Made by a program: the position numbers and the translations under genes
Shown here: positions 33,372 through 42,109 of the stretch, piece after piece
Numbering within the stretch: position 1 is the first letter of the stretch
Layout of the letters: each line of letters begins with the position of its first letter
Assembly: GCA_026400395.1 (NCBI GenBank)
Contig: JAPLPD010000157.1
Location: 1-43,347, forward strand
Direction of reading: 5' to 3'
Origin: Alphaproteobacteria bacterium
GTDB taxonomy: Bacteria; Pseudomonadota; Alphaproteobacteria; Rhizobiales; Xanthobacteraceae
DNA length: 43,347 nucleotides
Notes under the pieces: generated by a model
Told to the model about the DNA's origin: nothing
Seen by the model: only the letters and a program-made list of their open reading frames with translations
Database searches by the model: none

Positions 33372-35350
33372 GCGAGCCAAAGGCGTCACGCTCCGAAAGC
33401 GAACTGCTCGCCACGGTGCGGGCCGCGGCCCGGCAGGAGCAGTTTCTCGAAGTCGTCTCCGCCGAGGAGGCGCGAAAGCGTTTCCAGGGCCATCTTGAAT
33501 TGACGCCCCTGCCCGCCGAGCGGGTGTCGCTCGAAGCCGCTCTCGGCCGGGTGCTGGCGGACGATCTGGCGGCGCCGATCGATGTGCCGCCGTTCGACCG
33601 CGCCAATGTGGACGGCTTCGCGCTCCGCGCCGCCGACACGGATGGCGCCGCCGACGGCGCGCCGAAGCAGATCGCGCTGAATGCCGAGTTGATCGCCTGC
33701 GGTCATGCGCCGGCGGTTGAGGTCAAACGCGGCACCGCCACCACCATCGCCACCGGCGGCGTGGTGCCGCGCGGCGCCGATGCCGTGGTGATGATTGAGC
33801 ACACCGAATTGATCGAGAGCATCCCAGCGATCGAACTGCGGCGCGCGGTGACGCCGGGGCAATTCATTTCCTATGCAGGCTCCGACATCGCCCGCGGCGA
33901 AACACTGATGCGCAAGGGCCAGACGATCGGCTCCCGCGAGGTCGGCATGCTGGCGGCGTGCGGGCTCGCAGCGATCGAGGTGGTGCGGCGGCCGAAGGTT
34001 GCCGTGCTCTCGACCGGCGACGAATTGGTGGCGCTCGGCGAAAGCCTACGGCCCGGCGGGGTCTACGATTCCAACGGCGCGATCGTCGCTGCCGCCATTG
34101 TCGAGGCCGGAGGCCAGCCGGTGCAGTACGGCGCATTCCCTGACGACGTGGCCGAACTCGAGCCGGCGCTTCGCCACGCCCTCGCGGAATGCGATATGGT
34201 GGTGCTGTCCGGCGGCACCTCGAAGGGTACCGGCGATCTGTCGCATCGGGTAGTGTCGCAGCTCGGCCAACCCGGGATTCTGGTACACGGCGTGGCGCTC
34301 AAACCAGGCAAGCCGCTCTGCCTCGCCGTCGCCGGCGGCAAGCCGATCGCGGTGCTGCCGGGCTTTCCGACATCGGCGATCTTCACCTTCCATGCTTTCG
34401 TTGCGCCGGTGATCCGCGCCCGCGCCGGACGCCCGCCGGAGGCCGTGCAGACCATCGAGGCGCGCGTACCGATGCGGATTGCCTCGGAGATGGGACGCAA
34501 GGAGTTCGTGCTGGTGTCGCTGGTTTCCGGCACCGGCGGCGTGGTGGCGTTTCCGTCGGCGAAGGGCTCCGGCGCGGTGACGAGTTTCTCGCAGGCCGAC
34601 GGCTTCATCGAGATCGACGCGTTGGCGAGTTCGCTCGACGCCGACACCCAAGCGCGCGTCACCTTGATCGGCGATTCCGCGCGCGCTCCTGATGTCGTCA
34701 TCATGGGAAGTCACGACATCGCGCTCGACGCGGTGGTCGGCGCACTGGCCGGACGCGGCTTCACCGCGCGCACCATCGCGGTCGGAAGCCAGGGCGGCGT
34801 TGCGGCGGCGGAGCGCGGCCAATGCGACGTGGCGCCGGTGCATCTGATCGATCCGGCGACCGGCGAATACAACAAGCATCTGCTGTCGCCCGGGATTTCG
34901 CTGGTGAAGGGCTGGCAGCGCATGCAGGGCGTGCTGTTCCGTACGGGCGACAAGCGTTTCGAGGGTCAGAGCGCCACCGGCGCGGTGAAAGCGGCGCTGG
35001 CCGATCCGTCGTGCCTGATGGTCAACCGCAACGCCGGGGCCGGCACCCGCGTGCTGATCGATCGGCTCGTGGCGGGCGCGCGGCCGCCAGGCTACGCCAA
35101 CCAGCCGCGCTCGCACAACGCGGTCGCCGCCGCCATCGCCCAGGCCCGCGCCGACTGGGGCGTTGCGATCGAGCCGGTGGCGAAGATGTATGGCTTGAGC
35201 TTCCTGCCGCTCGCGCCGGAACATTATGATTTTCTGCTAGTCGAGAGCCGCCGCGAGCGGCCGGCCGTGCAGGCTTTTCTCGCTGCGCTGCGCGACCCGA
35301 ACACACGCGCGCAAATCGAAGCGCTGGGCATGCAGCCGGCGGCGCTCTGA
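33368..35350 (+). CDS. MoeA fused to a molybdate-binding-protein-like (PBP) domain
   Basis: The start ATG 33368 lies in an ATGA overlap with the upstream gene; GTG 33362 is an alternative. It is 660 residues, long for MoeA (about 400). Residues about 40-430 are MoeA: PFDRANVDGFALRA near 75, STGDELVALGESLRPGGVYDSN near 215, SGGTSKGTGD near 281, LPGFPTS near 330. Residues about 440-660 form a periplasmic-binding-protein-like domain of the COG1910 type (VVIMGSHDIALDAVVG, NRNAGAGTRVLIDRLV, PLAPEHYDFLLVES) with no signal peptide, so it would bind oxyanion or cofactor in the cytoplasm. Such MoeA-PBP fusions are known; coupling metal capture to insertion is the likely logic. Confidence 0.88.
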   Translation: MSEPKASRSESELLATVRAAARQEQFLEVVSAEEARKRFQGHLELTPLPAERVSLEAALGRVLADDLAAPIDVPPFDRANVDGFALRAADTDGAADGAPKQIALNAELIACGHAPAVEVKRGTATTIATGGVVPRGADAVVMIEHTELIESIPAIELRRAVTPGQFISYAGSDIARGETLMRKGQTIGSREVGMLAACGLAAIEVVRRPKVAVLSTGDELVALGESLRPGGVYDSNGAIVAAAIVEAGGQPVQYGAFPDDVAELEPALRHALAECDMVVLSGGTSKGTGDLSHRVVSQLGQPGILVHGVALKPGKPLCLAVAGGKPIAVLPGFPTSAIFTFHAFVAPVIRARAGRPPEAVQTIEARVPMRIASEMGRKEFVLVSLVSGTGGVVAFPSAKGSGAVTSFSQADGFIEIDALASSLDADTQARVTLIGDSARAPDVVIMGSHDIALDAVVGALAGRGFTARTIAVGSQGGVAAAERGQCDVAPVHLIDPATGEYNKHLLSPGISLVKGWQRMQGVLFRTGDKRFEGQSATGAVKAALADPSCLMVNRNAGAGTRVLIDRLVAGARPPGYANQPRSHNAVAAAIAQARADWGVAIEPVAKMYGLSFLPLAPEHYDFLLVESRRERPAVQAFLAALRDPNTRAQIEALGMQPAAL

Positions 35351-35360
35351 GACCGCCGCT

Positions 35361-36339
35361 CTATTCGACCTTGACGCCGGCATCCTTTATCACCTTGCCC
35401 CACTTCGCCAAATCGGCTCGGAGTCGTGCGGCAAACTGATCCGCCGGGCTGGCGATCGAGTGCGTGGTGGCTGGAGTGAGGAATTTGTCGCGGAACGCCG
35501 GATCGCCGAAAATCTTTTGAGTCTCGGCGCTGAGCTTGTCGACGATCTCGCGCGGCGTGCCCTTCGGCGCGGCAAGGCCGTACCAGGAACCCGCTTCAAA
35601 GCCGGGCAGGCTTTCGGCCAGCGACGGCGTGTCGGGAAACTGCGGTAGTCGCTCTTTGCTGCCGATGCCAAGCACCTTGATCTTGCCCGCCTCCCAGTTC
35701 TGGCGAAGCAGGCCGACCGAGACGATCATCATCTGGATGTGTCCGCCGAGCAGATCGGTGATCGCGGGAGCCGCGCCGCGATAATGGACCGGCGTGAACT
35801 TCGCGCCGGTCTCCTGCTCTAGCAGGACGATATTGAGATGACCGCTGGTGCCGATGCCGAACGTGCCGTAGTTCAATTCGCCCGGCTTCGATTTTCCGAG
35901 CGCGACCAGTTCGGCGAGCCGTGTTCGCCGGAACCGACGGGTGGACCGCGAGCGCCTGGGGACTAATGCCGAGCCCGCTGACCGGCACGAAGTCGTTGAC
36001 CGGATCATAGGAAAGCTTGCTGTAGAGGTGCGGATTGAACACGAAAGACGCATCCGCGCCCACCAGCAGCGTGTAGCCGTCGGGCGGAGCCTTGGCCACG
36101 CTGTCGATCCCGATGTGACCGGCACCGCCGACCTTGTTCTCCACTACGAACTGCTGACCGAGCGATTCAGTCAACCGCTGGGCCAGCGCGCGGGCCAGGA
36201 TGTCGGTGATCCCGCCGGCCGCGAACGGCACGACGATATGGACGGGCTTGCTGAGATACGACTGCGCGGCGGCGGGAGAAACCAGCGCCGCCATGAATGC
36301 GGCCAGGAACACCGCGCCGATTGTGCGTATTACCCTCAT
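35361..36339 (-). pseudogene. Bug/TctC-type binding protein, single-base frameshift
   Basis: The N-terminal half starts at ATG 36339 with signal peptide VFLAAFMAALVSPAAAQ and family blocks VHIVVPFAAGGITDILARAL and KAPPDGYTLLVGAD. It runs to HPSVPANT, then leaves the frame. The C-terminal half continues in another frame as LAELVALGKSKPGELNYGTFGIGTSGHLN and runs to GVKVE at 35361. One extra C near 35919-35920 (plus strand) explains the switch; without it the protein would be 325 residues, the family norm. It lies between the MoeA-PBP and MobB genes on the opposite strand. Either a recent pseudogene or a base-calling error. Confidence 0.85.
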
Positions 36340-36427
36340 ATACGTCCCCCCCGATCCTTAGCGCTTTGGCCACATCATATACCGGGTGGCAACCGGCGTG
36401 CTGCGGCGAATTTGCTATAAGGACGTC

Positions 36428-36979
36428 ATGATAGGCCCCACGACTGGCTCAATGCGCATCATCGGACTCGCCGGCTGGAGTGGTTCGGGCAAGACCACCC
36501 TTGTCGCCAAGGTGTTGCCCCGCCTGATCGCGCGCGGCTGCCGCGTATCCACGATCAAGCACGCCCACCACGGCTTCGATCTCGACCAGCCGGGCAAGGA
36601 CTCCTTCATGCATCGCGTCGCCGGTGCGACCGAGGTGGTCATCAGTTCCGCAAAACGGTTCGCCATCCTGCACGAGTTGCGTGACGAGGCGGAATGGGAT
36701 TTGCCCGACCTGCTGAGCAAGCTTGCGCCGGTCGACTTGGTGCTGGTCGAAGGCTTCAAGCGCGATGCGTTCCCGAAGCTGGAAATCCATCGCGCGGCAA
36801 ACGGCAAGCCACTGCTGCAGCCGGACGACCCGCATATCGTCGCGATCGCATGCGACACGGCGCTGCCGGAGGCGAAGGTGCCGGTGGTCGACTTGAACGA
36901 TGTCGAGCTGATCGTTGACGTACTGCTCAAGCACGCCGCGCCTCTGCAATCCGTTGTCGCCGCCATGCAGAGGGCCTGA
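36428..36979 (+). CDS. mobB: molybdopterin-guanine dinucleotide biosynthesis adaptor MobB
   Basis: The start ATG 36428 follows AAGGACGTC; an internal ATG at 36452 (MRIIGLAG) is the other candidate. The protein is 183 residues. The P-loop GWSGSGKTTL lies at residues 15-24, then STIKHAHHGFDLDQPGKDS near 40 and DLVLVEGFKRDAFPKLEI near 110, all typical of MobB. MobB binds GTP and assists MobA in attaching GMP to molybdopterin. The stop overlaps the next gene (moeA) by one base (TGATG at 36977-36981), so the pair is co-translated. The mobA gene lies at the far end of moeA on the opposite strand. Confidence 0.94.
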   Translation: MIGPTTGSMRIIGLAGWSGSGKTTLVAKVLPRLIARGCRVSTIKHAHHGFDLDQPGKDSFMHRVAGATEVVISSAKRFAILHELRDEAEWDLPDLLSKLAPVDLVLVEGFKRDAFPKLEIHRAANGKPLLQPDDPHIVAIACDTALPEAKVPVVDLNDVELIVDVLLKHAAPLQSVVAAMQRA

Positions 36980-38253
36980 TGGCGCAACTCACGGACGACT
37001 GCTTCGCGTTCTCGGGTCCGCTGCTTCCGGTCATCGAGATGGAGCGGATGATCGCCGAGCGCGTGCAGCCGGTGACCGGAACCGAACGCGTATCGCTCGC
37101 GGCGGCGCGCGGGCGCGTGCTCGCCGGCAACGTGATTGCGCCGATCGACCTGCCGCCGTTCGACAATTCCGCGGTCGATGGCTACGCGGTGCGGCACCGC
37201 GACCTCGCATCCAAGGACGAAACGCGGCTGGTGATCGGCGAACGTTTGACCGCGGGGCACGCTGCAGCCAAGCCAATCGGCGCGGGCGAGGCCGTCCGCA
37301 TCTTCACCGGCGCACCGATGCCGGACGGCGCCGATACTGTGTTCATGCAAGAGGACGTGCGCGCCGAAACCGGCGCGGTCTTCGTCCCGGCGGGCCTCAG
37401 GTCCGGCGCAAACCGGAGGCTGGCCGGCGAGGACGTGCGCAAGGGCGCGGTCGTGCTGCCGGCGGGACGGCGACTGGCCGCGCAGGACGCGGCACTCGCC
37501 GCCGCGGTCGGCCTGACCGCGCTCGACGTTCGCCGCCGCGTGCGCGTCGCGCTGTTCTCGACCGGTGACGAAATCGTTGAACCTGGCAGCGTGCGCCCCG
37601 CCGCCGCACTCTATGACGCAAACCGCGTCCTGCTCGGCGGCATGCTCGAGCGCCTCGGCGCCGCGGTGACCGACCTCGGCATTCTGAAGGACGACCCCGC
37701 TGCGCTGGAGAGCGCCATCGCAGGCGCGGCGCGTGAACACGATCTGGTGCTGACCTCGGGCGGCGTCTCGACCGGCGAGGCCGATCACGTGAAGAGTGTA
37801 GTGGAGAAAATCGGACGTCTGGTGTTCTGGCGTGTCGCCATCAAGCCGGGCCGCCCGGTGGCGATGGGCGTCATCCGTGAAGCGAGCGGCGCGAATGGCG
37901 CCGCGTTCGTCGGCCTGCCGGGCAATCCGGTCGCGGCGTTCGTGACCTTCGCCCGCGTGGTGCGGCCGCTGTTCCTGCGGCTGGCGGGCGCGTCGCCGGA
38001 GCAGCTCACGGCTCTGCCGGTTCGGCTGGCTTTCGGCTACAAGAAGAAGACAGGCCGGCGCGAATACGTTCGCGTCGCGCTACGCACGACCGCCGAAGGC
38101 ATCATCGAAGCGGTCAAGCATCCGCAGGAGGGCGCGGGCGTCATCACGTCGCTGACCGAAACCGACGGGCTGGCGGAACTCTCCGAAGACACCACCACGC
38201 TCAAGCCCGGCGCGACCGTGGGATTTCTCTCGTACGCAACGCTGATGGGCTAG
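36979..38253 (+). CDS. moeA: molybdopterin molybdenumtransferase MoeA (canonical)
   Basis: This 424-residue protein has the standard MoeA length and motifs: [17 protein letters not shown] near residue 55, [15 protein letters not shown] near 108, [13 protein letters not shown] near 193, [12 protein letters not shown] at 259-270 with the acidic active site D269, and [12 protein letters not shown] near 313. It ligates molybdate to adenylylated molybdopterin. Downstream it is convergent with mobA, with 4 bases of overlap at 38250-38253. Unlike the two other MoeA-like proteins in the window it keeps every recognised motif, so it is the best candidate for the housekeeping enzyme. Confidence 0.95.
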   Translation: MAQLTDDCFAFSGPLLPVIEMERMIAERVQPVTGTERVSLAAARGRVLAGNVIAPIDLPPFDNSAVDGYAVRHRDLASKDETRLVIGERLTAGHAAAKPIGAGEAVRIFTGAPMPDGADTVFMQEDVRAETGAVFVPAGLRSGANRRLAGEDVRKGAVVLPAGRRLAAQDAALAAAVGLTALDVRRRVRVALFSTGDEIVEPGSVRPAAALYDANRVLLGGMLERLGAAVTDLGILKDDPAALESAIAGAAREHDLVLTSGGVSTGEADHVKSVVEKIGRLVFWRVAIKPGRPVAMGVIREASGANGAAFVGLPGNPVAAFVTFARVVRPLFLRLAGASPEQLTALPVRLAFGYKKKTGRREYVRVALRTTAEGIIEAVKHPQEGAGVITSLTETDGLAELSEDTTTLKPGATVGFLSYATLMG

Positions 38254-38827
38254 GCGTCGGGATACTGATCCGCCAGCCGGCCGGCCGCCGCTGCATCCTC
38301 CGGCGTGTTGACGTTGAAGAACGGATCAGCTCGATCTTCCGCATGTCTTCCTCTATCAAGCCGTGCCGCAGATCGTCGCGCAAAGCGACCGGCCACACGC
38401 CGACCACCGGGTGCCGCCACTCGCCCGAGCGGGCGCAGGCGAGCGGCAGGCCCGATGCAGCGCGCGCCTGATGCAGACGCACCACCAGATCGCACGGCAG
38501 AAACGGACAATCGCCCGGCACGCTGGCGACGTATGACACGCCGGGCGCGTTTGCCGCCGCCCAGTCGAGGCCCGCGAGGATGCCCGCAAGCGGGCCAGCG
38601 AAACCGGGCACGTCGTCGGCGATCACCGGCAGGCCGGTATTGGCGAAACGCGCGGGGTCGCCATTGGCATTCAGAATGAGTCGCGTGCACTGCGGCGTCA
38701 TGCGCTCCAGCACGCGCGCAAGAATTGTCGCGCCGCCAATGGTCGTCAGCGGTTTATCGCCGCCGCCCATCCGCCGCGCTAGGCCGCCGGCCAGCACCAG
38801 ACCCAGCGTCGGGGTCTCAATCATCAT
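38250..38827 (-). pseudogene. mobA: molybdenum cofactor guanylyltransferase MobA, internal deletion and frameshift
   Basis: The start is ATG 38827, overlapping the end of fdhD. Residues 1-166 are Mob[19 protein letters not shown] (10-27), [10 protein letters not shown] near 102, [12 protein letters not shown] near 136 and IEEDMRKIE. The frame then continues into unrelated sequence, ending at 38201. The family tail [19 protein letters not shown] is present in another frame, ending at 38250. Joining the two halves gives about 192 residues, roughly 18 short of usual, so a deletion of about 55 bases that is not a multiple of three near 38322-38333 is likely. The acceptor-side region normally there would be lost. 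MGD synthesis then depends on another copy, or the gene is misassembled. Confidence 0.85.
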
Positions 38828-39707
38828 GCACGGCGGCCTTGCGCCGGTGCTTAGCGCTCTCGTCCTCGACGTAAGCAAGGTCCTGGTCGAACACGATGCG
38901 GCTTTCACCGGCCAGCGCGGTGAATCGCTTGCCGCGCGCACGTCCGATCAGCGTCAGGTTGGCCTTGCGCGCAAGCTCGACGCCCCAGGCGGTGAAGCCT
39001 GAGCGCCACACCAGGATCGGGATGCCCATGCGCACGGTCTTGATGACCATCTCCGAGGTGAGCCGCCCGGTGGTGTAGAAAATCTTGTCGTCGGAACGCA
39101 CCCGGTGCTTGAACATCCAGCCGGCGATCTTGTCGACGGCGTTGTGGCGGCCGACGTCTTCCATATAGACCAACGGCCGGTCCTCCACCGCGAGAACGCA
39201 GCCGTGGATCGCACCCGCTTCGAGATAGAGCGACGGCGTGGTGTTGATTTTATGGGTGAGCGAATAAAGCCACGAAGTGCGCAGTTCGGCGTCCGGCAGC
39301 TTGATATCTTCCAGAGCCTCCATCAGATCGCCAAACACCGTACCCTGGGCGCAGCCGGAGGTTTGCACCTTCTTCTTCAGCTTCTTTTCGTAGTCGGTCT
39401 TTCGCTTGGTGCGAACCACGACCACCGCGATATCCTCGTCGTAATCGACCGCGGTGACGGCGTCGTCCGGCAGCAGCATGTGCTGGTTCAGCAGGTAGCC
39501 GATGGCGAGATATTCCGGATAGTCGCCGATCGTCATGGCGGTGACGATCTCCTGCGAATTGAGAAAGATCGTCAGCGCGCGCTCGACCACCACGGCGGTC
39601 TCGATCTTGGCTCCGGTTTGATCGATGCCAGTCACCCGCTCGGAGAGCCGCCGGTCGAGCGGATCGGGCTGGATCAAATAGCCGTCTTTTTTCTTTTTCG
39701 CGGGCAT
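38817..39707 (-). CDS. fdhD: formate dehydrogenase accessory sulfurtransferase FdhD
   Basis: This 296-residue protein is taken from ATG 39707 ([17 protein letters not shown] follows). FdhD motifs are the active-site cysteine C119 in [29 protein letters not shown] near 190 and [18 protein letters not shown] near 240. FdhD transfers sulfur from a cysteine desulfurase to the Mo-bis-MGD cofactor of formate dehydrogenase. The E. coli protein has two cysteines (CGVC); this one keeps a single cysteine, a variant I recall as common. It overlaps the mobA start by 11 bases, so the two are coupled. No formate dehydrogenase structural gene is in the window. TusA at 32 kb may feed the same sulfur route. 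Confidence 0.95.
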   Translation of the reverse strand: MPAKKKKDGYLIQPDPLDRRLSERVTGIDQTGAKIETAVVVERALTIFLNSQEIVTAMTIGDYPEYLAIGYLLNQHMLLPDDAVTAVDYDEDIAVVVVRTKRKTDYEKKLKKKVQTSGCAQGTVFGDLMEALEDIKLPDAELRTSWLYSLTHKINTTPSLYLEAGAIHGCVLAVEDRPLVYMEDVGRHNAVDKIAGWMFKHRVRSDDKIFYTTGRLTSEMVIKTVRMGIPILVWRSGFTAWGVELARKANLTLIGRARGKRFTALAGESRIVFDQDLAYVEDESAKHRRKAAVHDD

Positions 39708-39777
39708 GATTTGGGGCCGTTCGTTCCGCAACCTTATCACACCCAGCATATAGGCATGAATTGTCCCATCGCAGCCA

Positions 39778-40467
39778 TCAGTCCAATCCGAACGACTTGA
39801 AGCATTGCCTCGACGACGGGCTTGCCAGGAACGACAGGAAGGCCCTGGCGGGCTCCATCGCGGCATCCTTCGGGATCGCGCCGGCATAGCCGTTCACATA
39901 CGCGATCTCCTCGGGAAAGATGCCCACCACGCGCGTGCCCGGGACCGCGATGAACTCGCTGGTGAAGGTGATGCCGATCTCGGCCTGCCCCCGCAGCAGC
40001 GCCACCGCGCATTCGCGGCCGGTCTTGCACAGCACGAGCTTCGGCTTCACCTCGTCGTACAGACCCATCCGCTTGAGCAGATCGGCGAGATAGATCCCGG
40101 ACGAACCGCCGTGCGCCGGGTCGTTGGCGGCGATCGAGCCGGCGTTGTGCAGCATCCGCGTGAAGGCTTCGACCGTCGAAATGTTCGGCATCATCATGCC
40201 GTCGCGCACCGCGACACCGCAACTGGCGCGGCCAAGATCGACGCGGCTGCCGGCGGCGAAGCGGCCCTCGTTGTCGAGCGCCTCGATCGCCTGCGCCGAC
40301 AGCACGATCACGTCGGTTTTCTCACCGACCGCGAATTTCTCCCGCAGCGCGCCGACAGTGTTGAAATGCAGATCGACCGCGTGTCCGCTGGCGCTGGTGA
40401 ACGCCGGTGCCAATTCGGTCAACGGTCCTTCGACCGCGCCCGCGCTCATCACTTTGATGGTGGCCAT
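39778..40467 (-). CDS. ModA-like substrate-binding protein without signal peptide
   Basis: This 229-residue protein starts at ATG 40467 after AAAGGGAATCGG. It begins directly with the first strand MATIKVMSAGAVEGPLTELAPAF, with no leader, so it is probably cytoplasmic. VDLHFNTVGALREKFAVGEKTDVIVLSAQAIEAL, GSRVDLGRASCGVAVRDG and AEIGITFTSEFIAVPG match the molybdate-type (ModA/PBP II) fold. Similar signal-less proteins are common in Bradyrhizobiaceae, as I recall. It lies between the ModE-type regulator genes and fdhD, same strand, 70 bases before fdhD. A role as cytoplasmic oxyanion or metabolite sensor/carrier is inferred. It could also be exported by a non-classical route. Confidence 0.85.
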   Translation of the reverse strand: MATIKVMSAGAVEGPLTELAPAFTSASGHAVDLHFNTVGALREKFAVGEKTDVIVLSAQAIEALDNEGRFAAGSRVDLGRASCGVAVRDGMMMPNISTVEAFTRMLHNAGSIAANDPAHGGSSGIYLADLLKRMGLYDEVKPKLVLCKTGRECAVALLRGQAEIGITFTSEFIAVPGTRVVGIFPEEIAYVNGYAGAIPKDAAMEPARAFLSFLASPSSRQCFKSFGLD

Positions 40468-40484
40468 TCCGATTCCCTTTGACG

Positions 40485-40622
40485 CTATCCTGGAAGAAAG
40501 GCGCCTTTGACCGCCACCGTATCGGCGACGGTTTCGACCGGCGCACCGTACAACGCCTCAAACTGCCCGCGGTTGAACACCGCGACCTTGCCGGCCGTCA
40601 ATGCACGGCGGTCAGTCTGCAT
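40485..40622 (-). pseudogene. possible remnant of an ABC transporter ATPase C-terminus
   Basis: A 45-codon frame after the modE-type gene (overlapping it by 11 bases) encodes TDRRALTAGKVAVF, GQFEALYGAPVETV and GAFLPG. These resemble the extreme C-terminus of importer ATPases, where a helix ending in LYG-APV follows the AL.aGrV strand. No Walker or signature motifs remain. Between a ModE-type regulator and a ModA-like protein, the remnant suggests a lost Mo/W transporter operon. The match is by eye and short, so a small unrelated protein is also possible. Confidence 0.4.
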
Positions 40623-41031
40623 GAGGTCCCGGCCGCTTCCGGCTTCGGACCGAGAGCTTGCGGGGCACCATCGCGTCGGCCCGCTCGGACCGGCGCAACG
40701 CCGATTCAAGGCTGCGCAAACGCTTCTTCGCCGCCACCGAGGCCGCCGTCTCGATGGCACGATAGTCGCGGACCAGACCGGCGCCGAATTCGGTCGCCAC
40801 CGCGCCGCCGCCCTGTGATCCGCCGGGCCTGGCGTTCACCACGGCATCACGGAAACACTGGTTCATGTCATCGATCAGCAGCCACGCCCGCCGGTAGGAC
40901 ATGCCGAGGCTCTTTCCCGCTTGCGAGATCGAGCCGGTGCGGGCGACGGCTTCGAGCAGGCGGATTTTCCCCGGACCGATCGAACGGCTGGACCCGAAAT
41001 CCACGCGCAAGGTCAGTCTGGTGCCGCTCAC
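40612..41031 (-). CDS. ModE-type molybdate-responsive winged-helix regulator
   Basis: The GTG at 41031 with GGAG eight bases upstream is chosen (139 residues) because the family normally begins just before TLRVDFGSSRSIGPGKIRLL; ATG 41109 would add 26 residues and lacks a good ribosome site. The HTH block SIGPGKIRLLEAVARTGSISQAGKSLGMSYRRAWLLIDDMN is the hallmark of the ModE N-terminal domain. There is no C-terminal molybdate-binding (TOBE/MOP) domain, as in many short ModE proteins, so sensing may be done by a partner. It is divergent from the HTH-PBP gene at 41169, and both may act on the spacer between them. Confidence 0.88.
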   Translation of the reverse strand: MSGTRLTLRVDFGSSRSIGPGKIRLLEAVARTGSISQAGKSLGMSYRRAWLLIDDMNQCFRDAVVNARPGGSQGGGAVATEFGAGLVRDYRAIETAASVAAKKRLRSLESALRRSERADAMVPRKLSVRSRKRPGPHAD

Positions 41032-41141
41032 AAAGCCCGCTCCGGTAAGACCGCGGGACCATATATCGAAGGCAGGGTCTCCGGCGAAGTCGCCTTCCAT
41101 TACTTGCATTCAGACTATTTTTGTCCAAAATTGGAAATATC

Positions 41142-41155
41142 TGCAAATTATTGCA
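41142..41155. promoter_or_regulatory. candidate operator TGCAA-N4-TTGCA in divergent spacer
   Basis: TGCAA (41142-41146) and TTGCA (41151-41155) are inverted around ATTA, in the AT-rich spacer between the ModE-type gene (minus) and the HTH-PBP gene (plus). Another TTGCA lies at 41104-41108. A weak promoter-like pair for the plus gene is TTGTCC at 41121 and CAAATT at 41144. Binding by either regulator is inferred from position only. Confidence 0.4.
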
Positions 41156-41168
41156 CTTTAATGCAGGC

Positions 41169-42053
41169 ATGCCCGACCTTCTCACCACCGACGAAGCCTC
41201 CACCTACCTCCGGCTATCCGAGCGCAAGCTCTATGAACTGGTGGCCAACGGCGCTGTGCCCTGCAGCAAGGTCACCGGGCGCTGGCTGTTTCCCAAGGCC
41301 GCGCTCGACCGCTGGGTGTCGGCCGGTCTGCCGCCCAATCTGTCGCTCGCGAAGCCGGCGCCGCCGATCGTCGGCGGCAGCCACGATCCGCTGCTGGAAT
41401 GGGCGCTGCGCGAAAGCGGCTCGGGGCTGGCGACCCTGCCCGAAGGCAGCGAAGCCGGCCTCCGGCGGCTCGCCGGCGGCGACGTGATGGCGGCGGCGAT
41501 TCATCTGCATCGCAGCGACCGCGACGACGACAGCGCCAATGCCGGCGCGGTGGCGAGCGCCCCCGGTCTGCACGACGCGGTGGTGGTCGCATTTGCCCGC
41601 CGAGAGCAAGGGATGCTGGTCGCGCCCGGCAACCCACTGAAGCTCTCCAATGTCGCATCGATGGCGGCGTCTCGCGCACGCGTGGCAATGCGGCCGAACG
41701 GCGCCGGCGCGCAGCTTCTGTTGCTGGCGCTGCTGGCGCAGTCGGTCACCGCCTTCGAGACGCTGAACGCGGTCAAGCCACCCTGCCCGACCGGACCGGA
41801 CAGCGCGCAGGCGGTGCGCAGCGGCCGCGCCGACTGCGGCATCGCCAGCCGGGCCGTGGCGTTGTCGGCCGGGCTCGATTTCGTGCCGCTGACCTGGGAG
41901 CGCTTCGACCTAGCGCTGCGCCAGCGCGACTATTTCCTGCCCGGGCCGCAGACTCTGTTCAGCTTCCTGCGCACGCAGGCGTTCCGGGAGCGCGCGACCG
42001 AACTCAAGGGCTACGACGTGGCCGAAACAGGCCAGGTCCGCCATGTCAATTGA
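41169..42053 (+). CDS. helix-turn-helix regulator fused to a ModA-like (PBP) domain
   Basis: This 294-residue protein starts at ATG 41169. Residues about 4-50 (LLTTDEASTYLRLSERKLYELVANGAVPCSKVTGRWLFPKAALDRWV) form an excisionase/MerR-like DNA-binding HTH. Residues about 65-290 are a COG1910-type binding-protein domain (LRRLAGGDVMAAAIHLH, GMLVAPGNPLKL, RMRPNGAGAQLLL-type loop, SGRADCGIASRAVA, FLRTQAFRERATELKGYD). There is no signal peptide. The protein likely senses molybdate, tungstate or a related ligand in the cytoplasm and regulates Moco or formate dehydrogenase genes. Its binding domain is the same type as the tail of the MoeA-PBP fusion at 33.4-35.4 kb. It is divergent from the ModE-type gene. 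Confidence 0.88.
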   Translation: MPDLLTTDEASTYLRLSERKLYELVANGAVPCSKVTGRWLFPKAALDRWVSAGLPPNLSLAKPAPPIVGGSHDPLLEWALRESGSGLATLPEGSEAGLRRLAGGDVMAAAIHLHRSDRDDDSANAGAVASAPGLHDAVVVAFARREQGMLVAPGNPLKLSNVASMAASRARVAMRPNGAGAQLLLLALLAQSVTAFETLNAVKPPCPTGPDSAQAVRSGRADCGIASRAVALSAGLDFVPLTWERFDLALRQRDYFLPGPQTLFSFLRTQAFRERATELKGYDVAETGQVRHVN

Positions 42054-42109
42054 GGCGGAATGCCCTCGCCCTTGAAAAATGTCGCCGGCGCAGTCATGAC
42101 ATGCTCACC

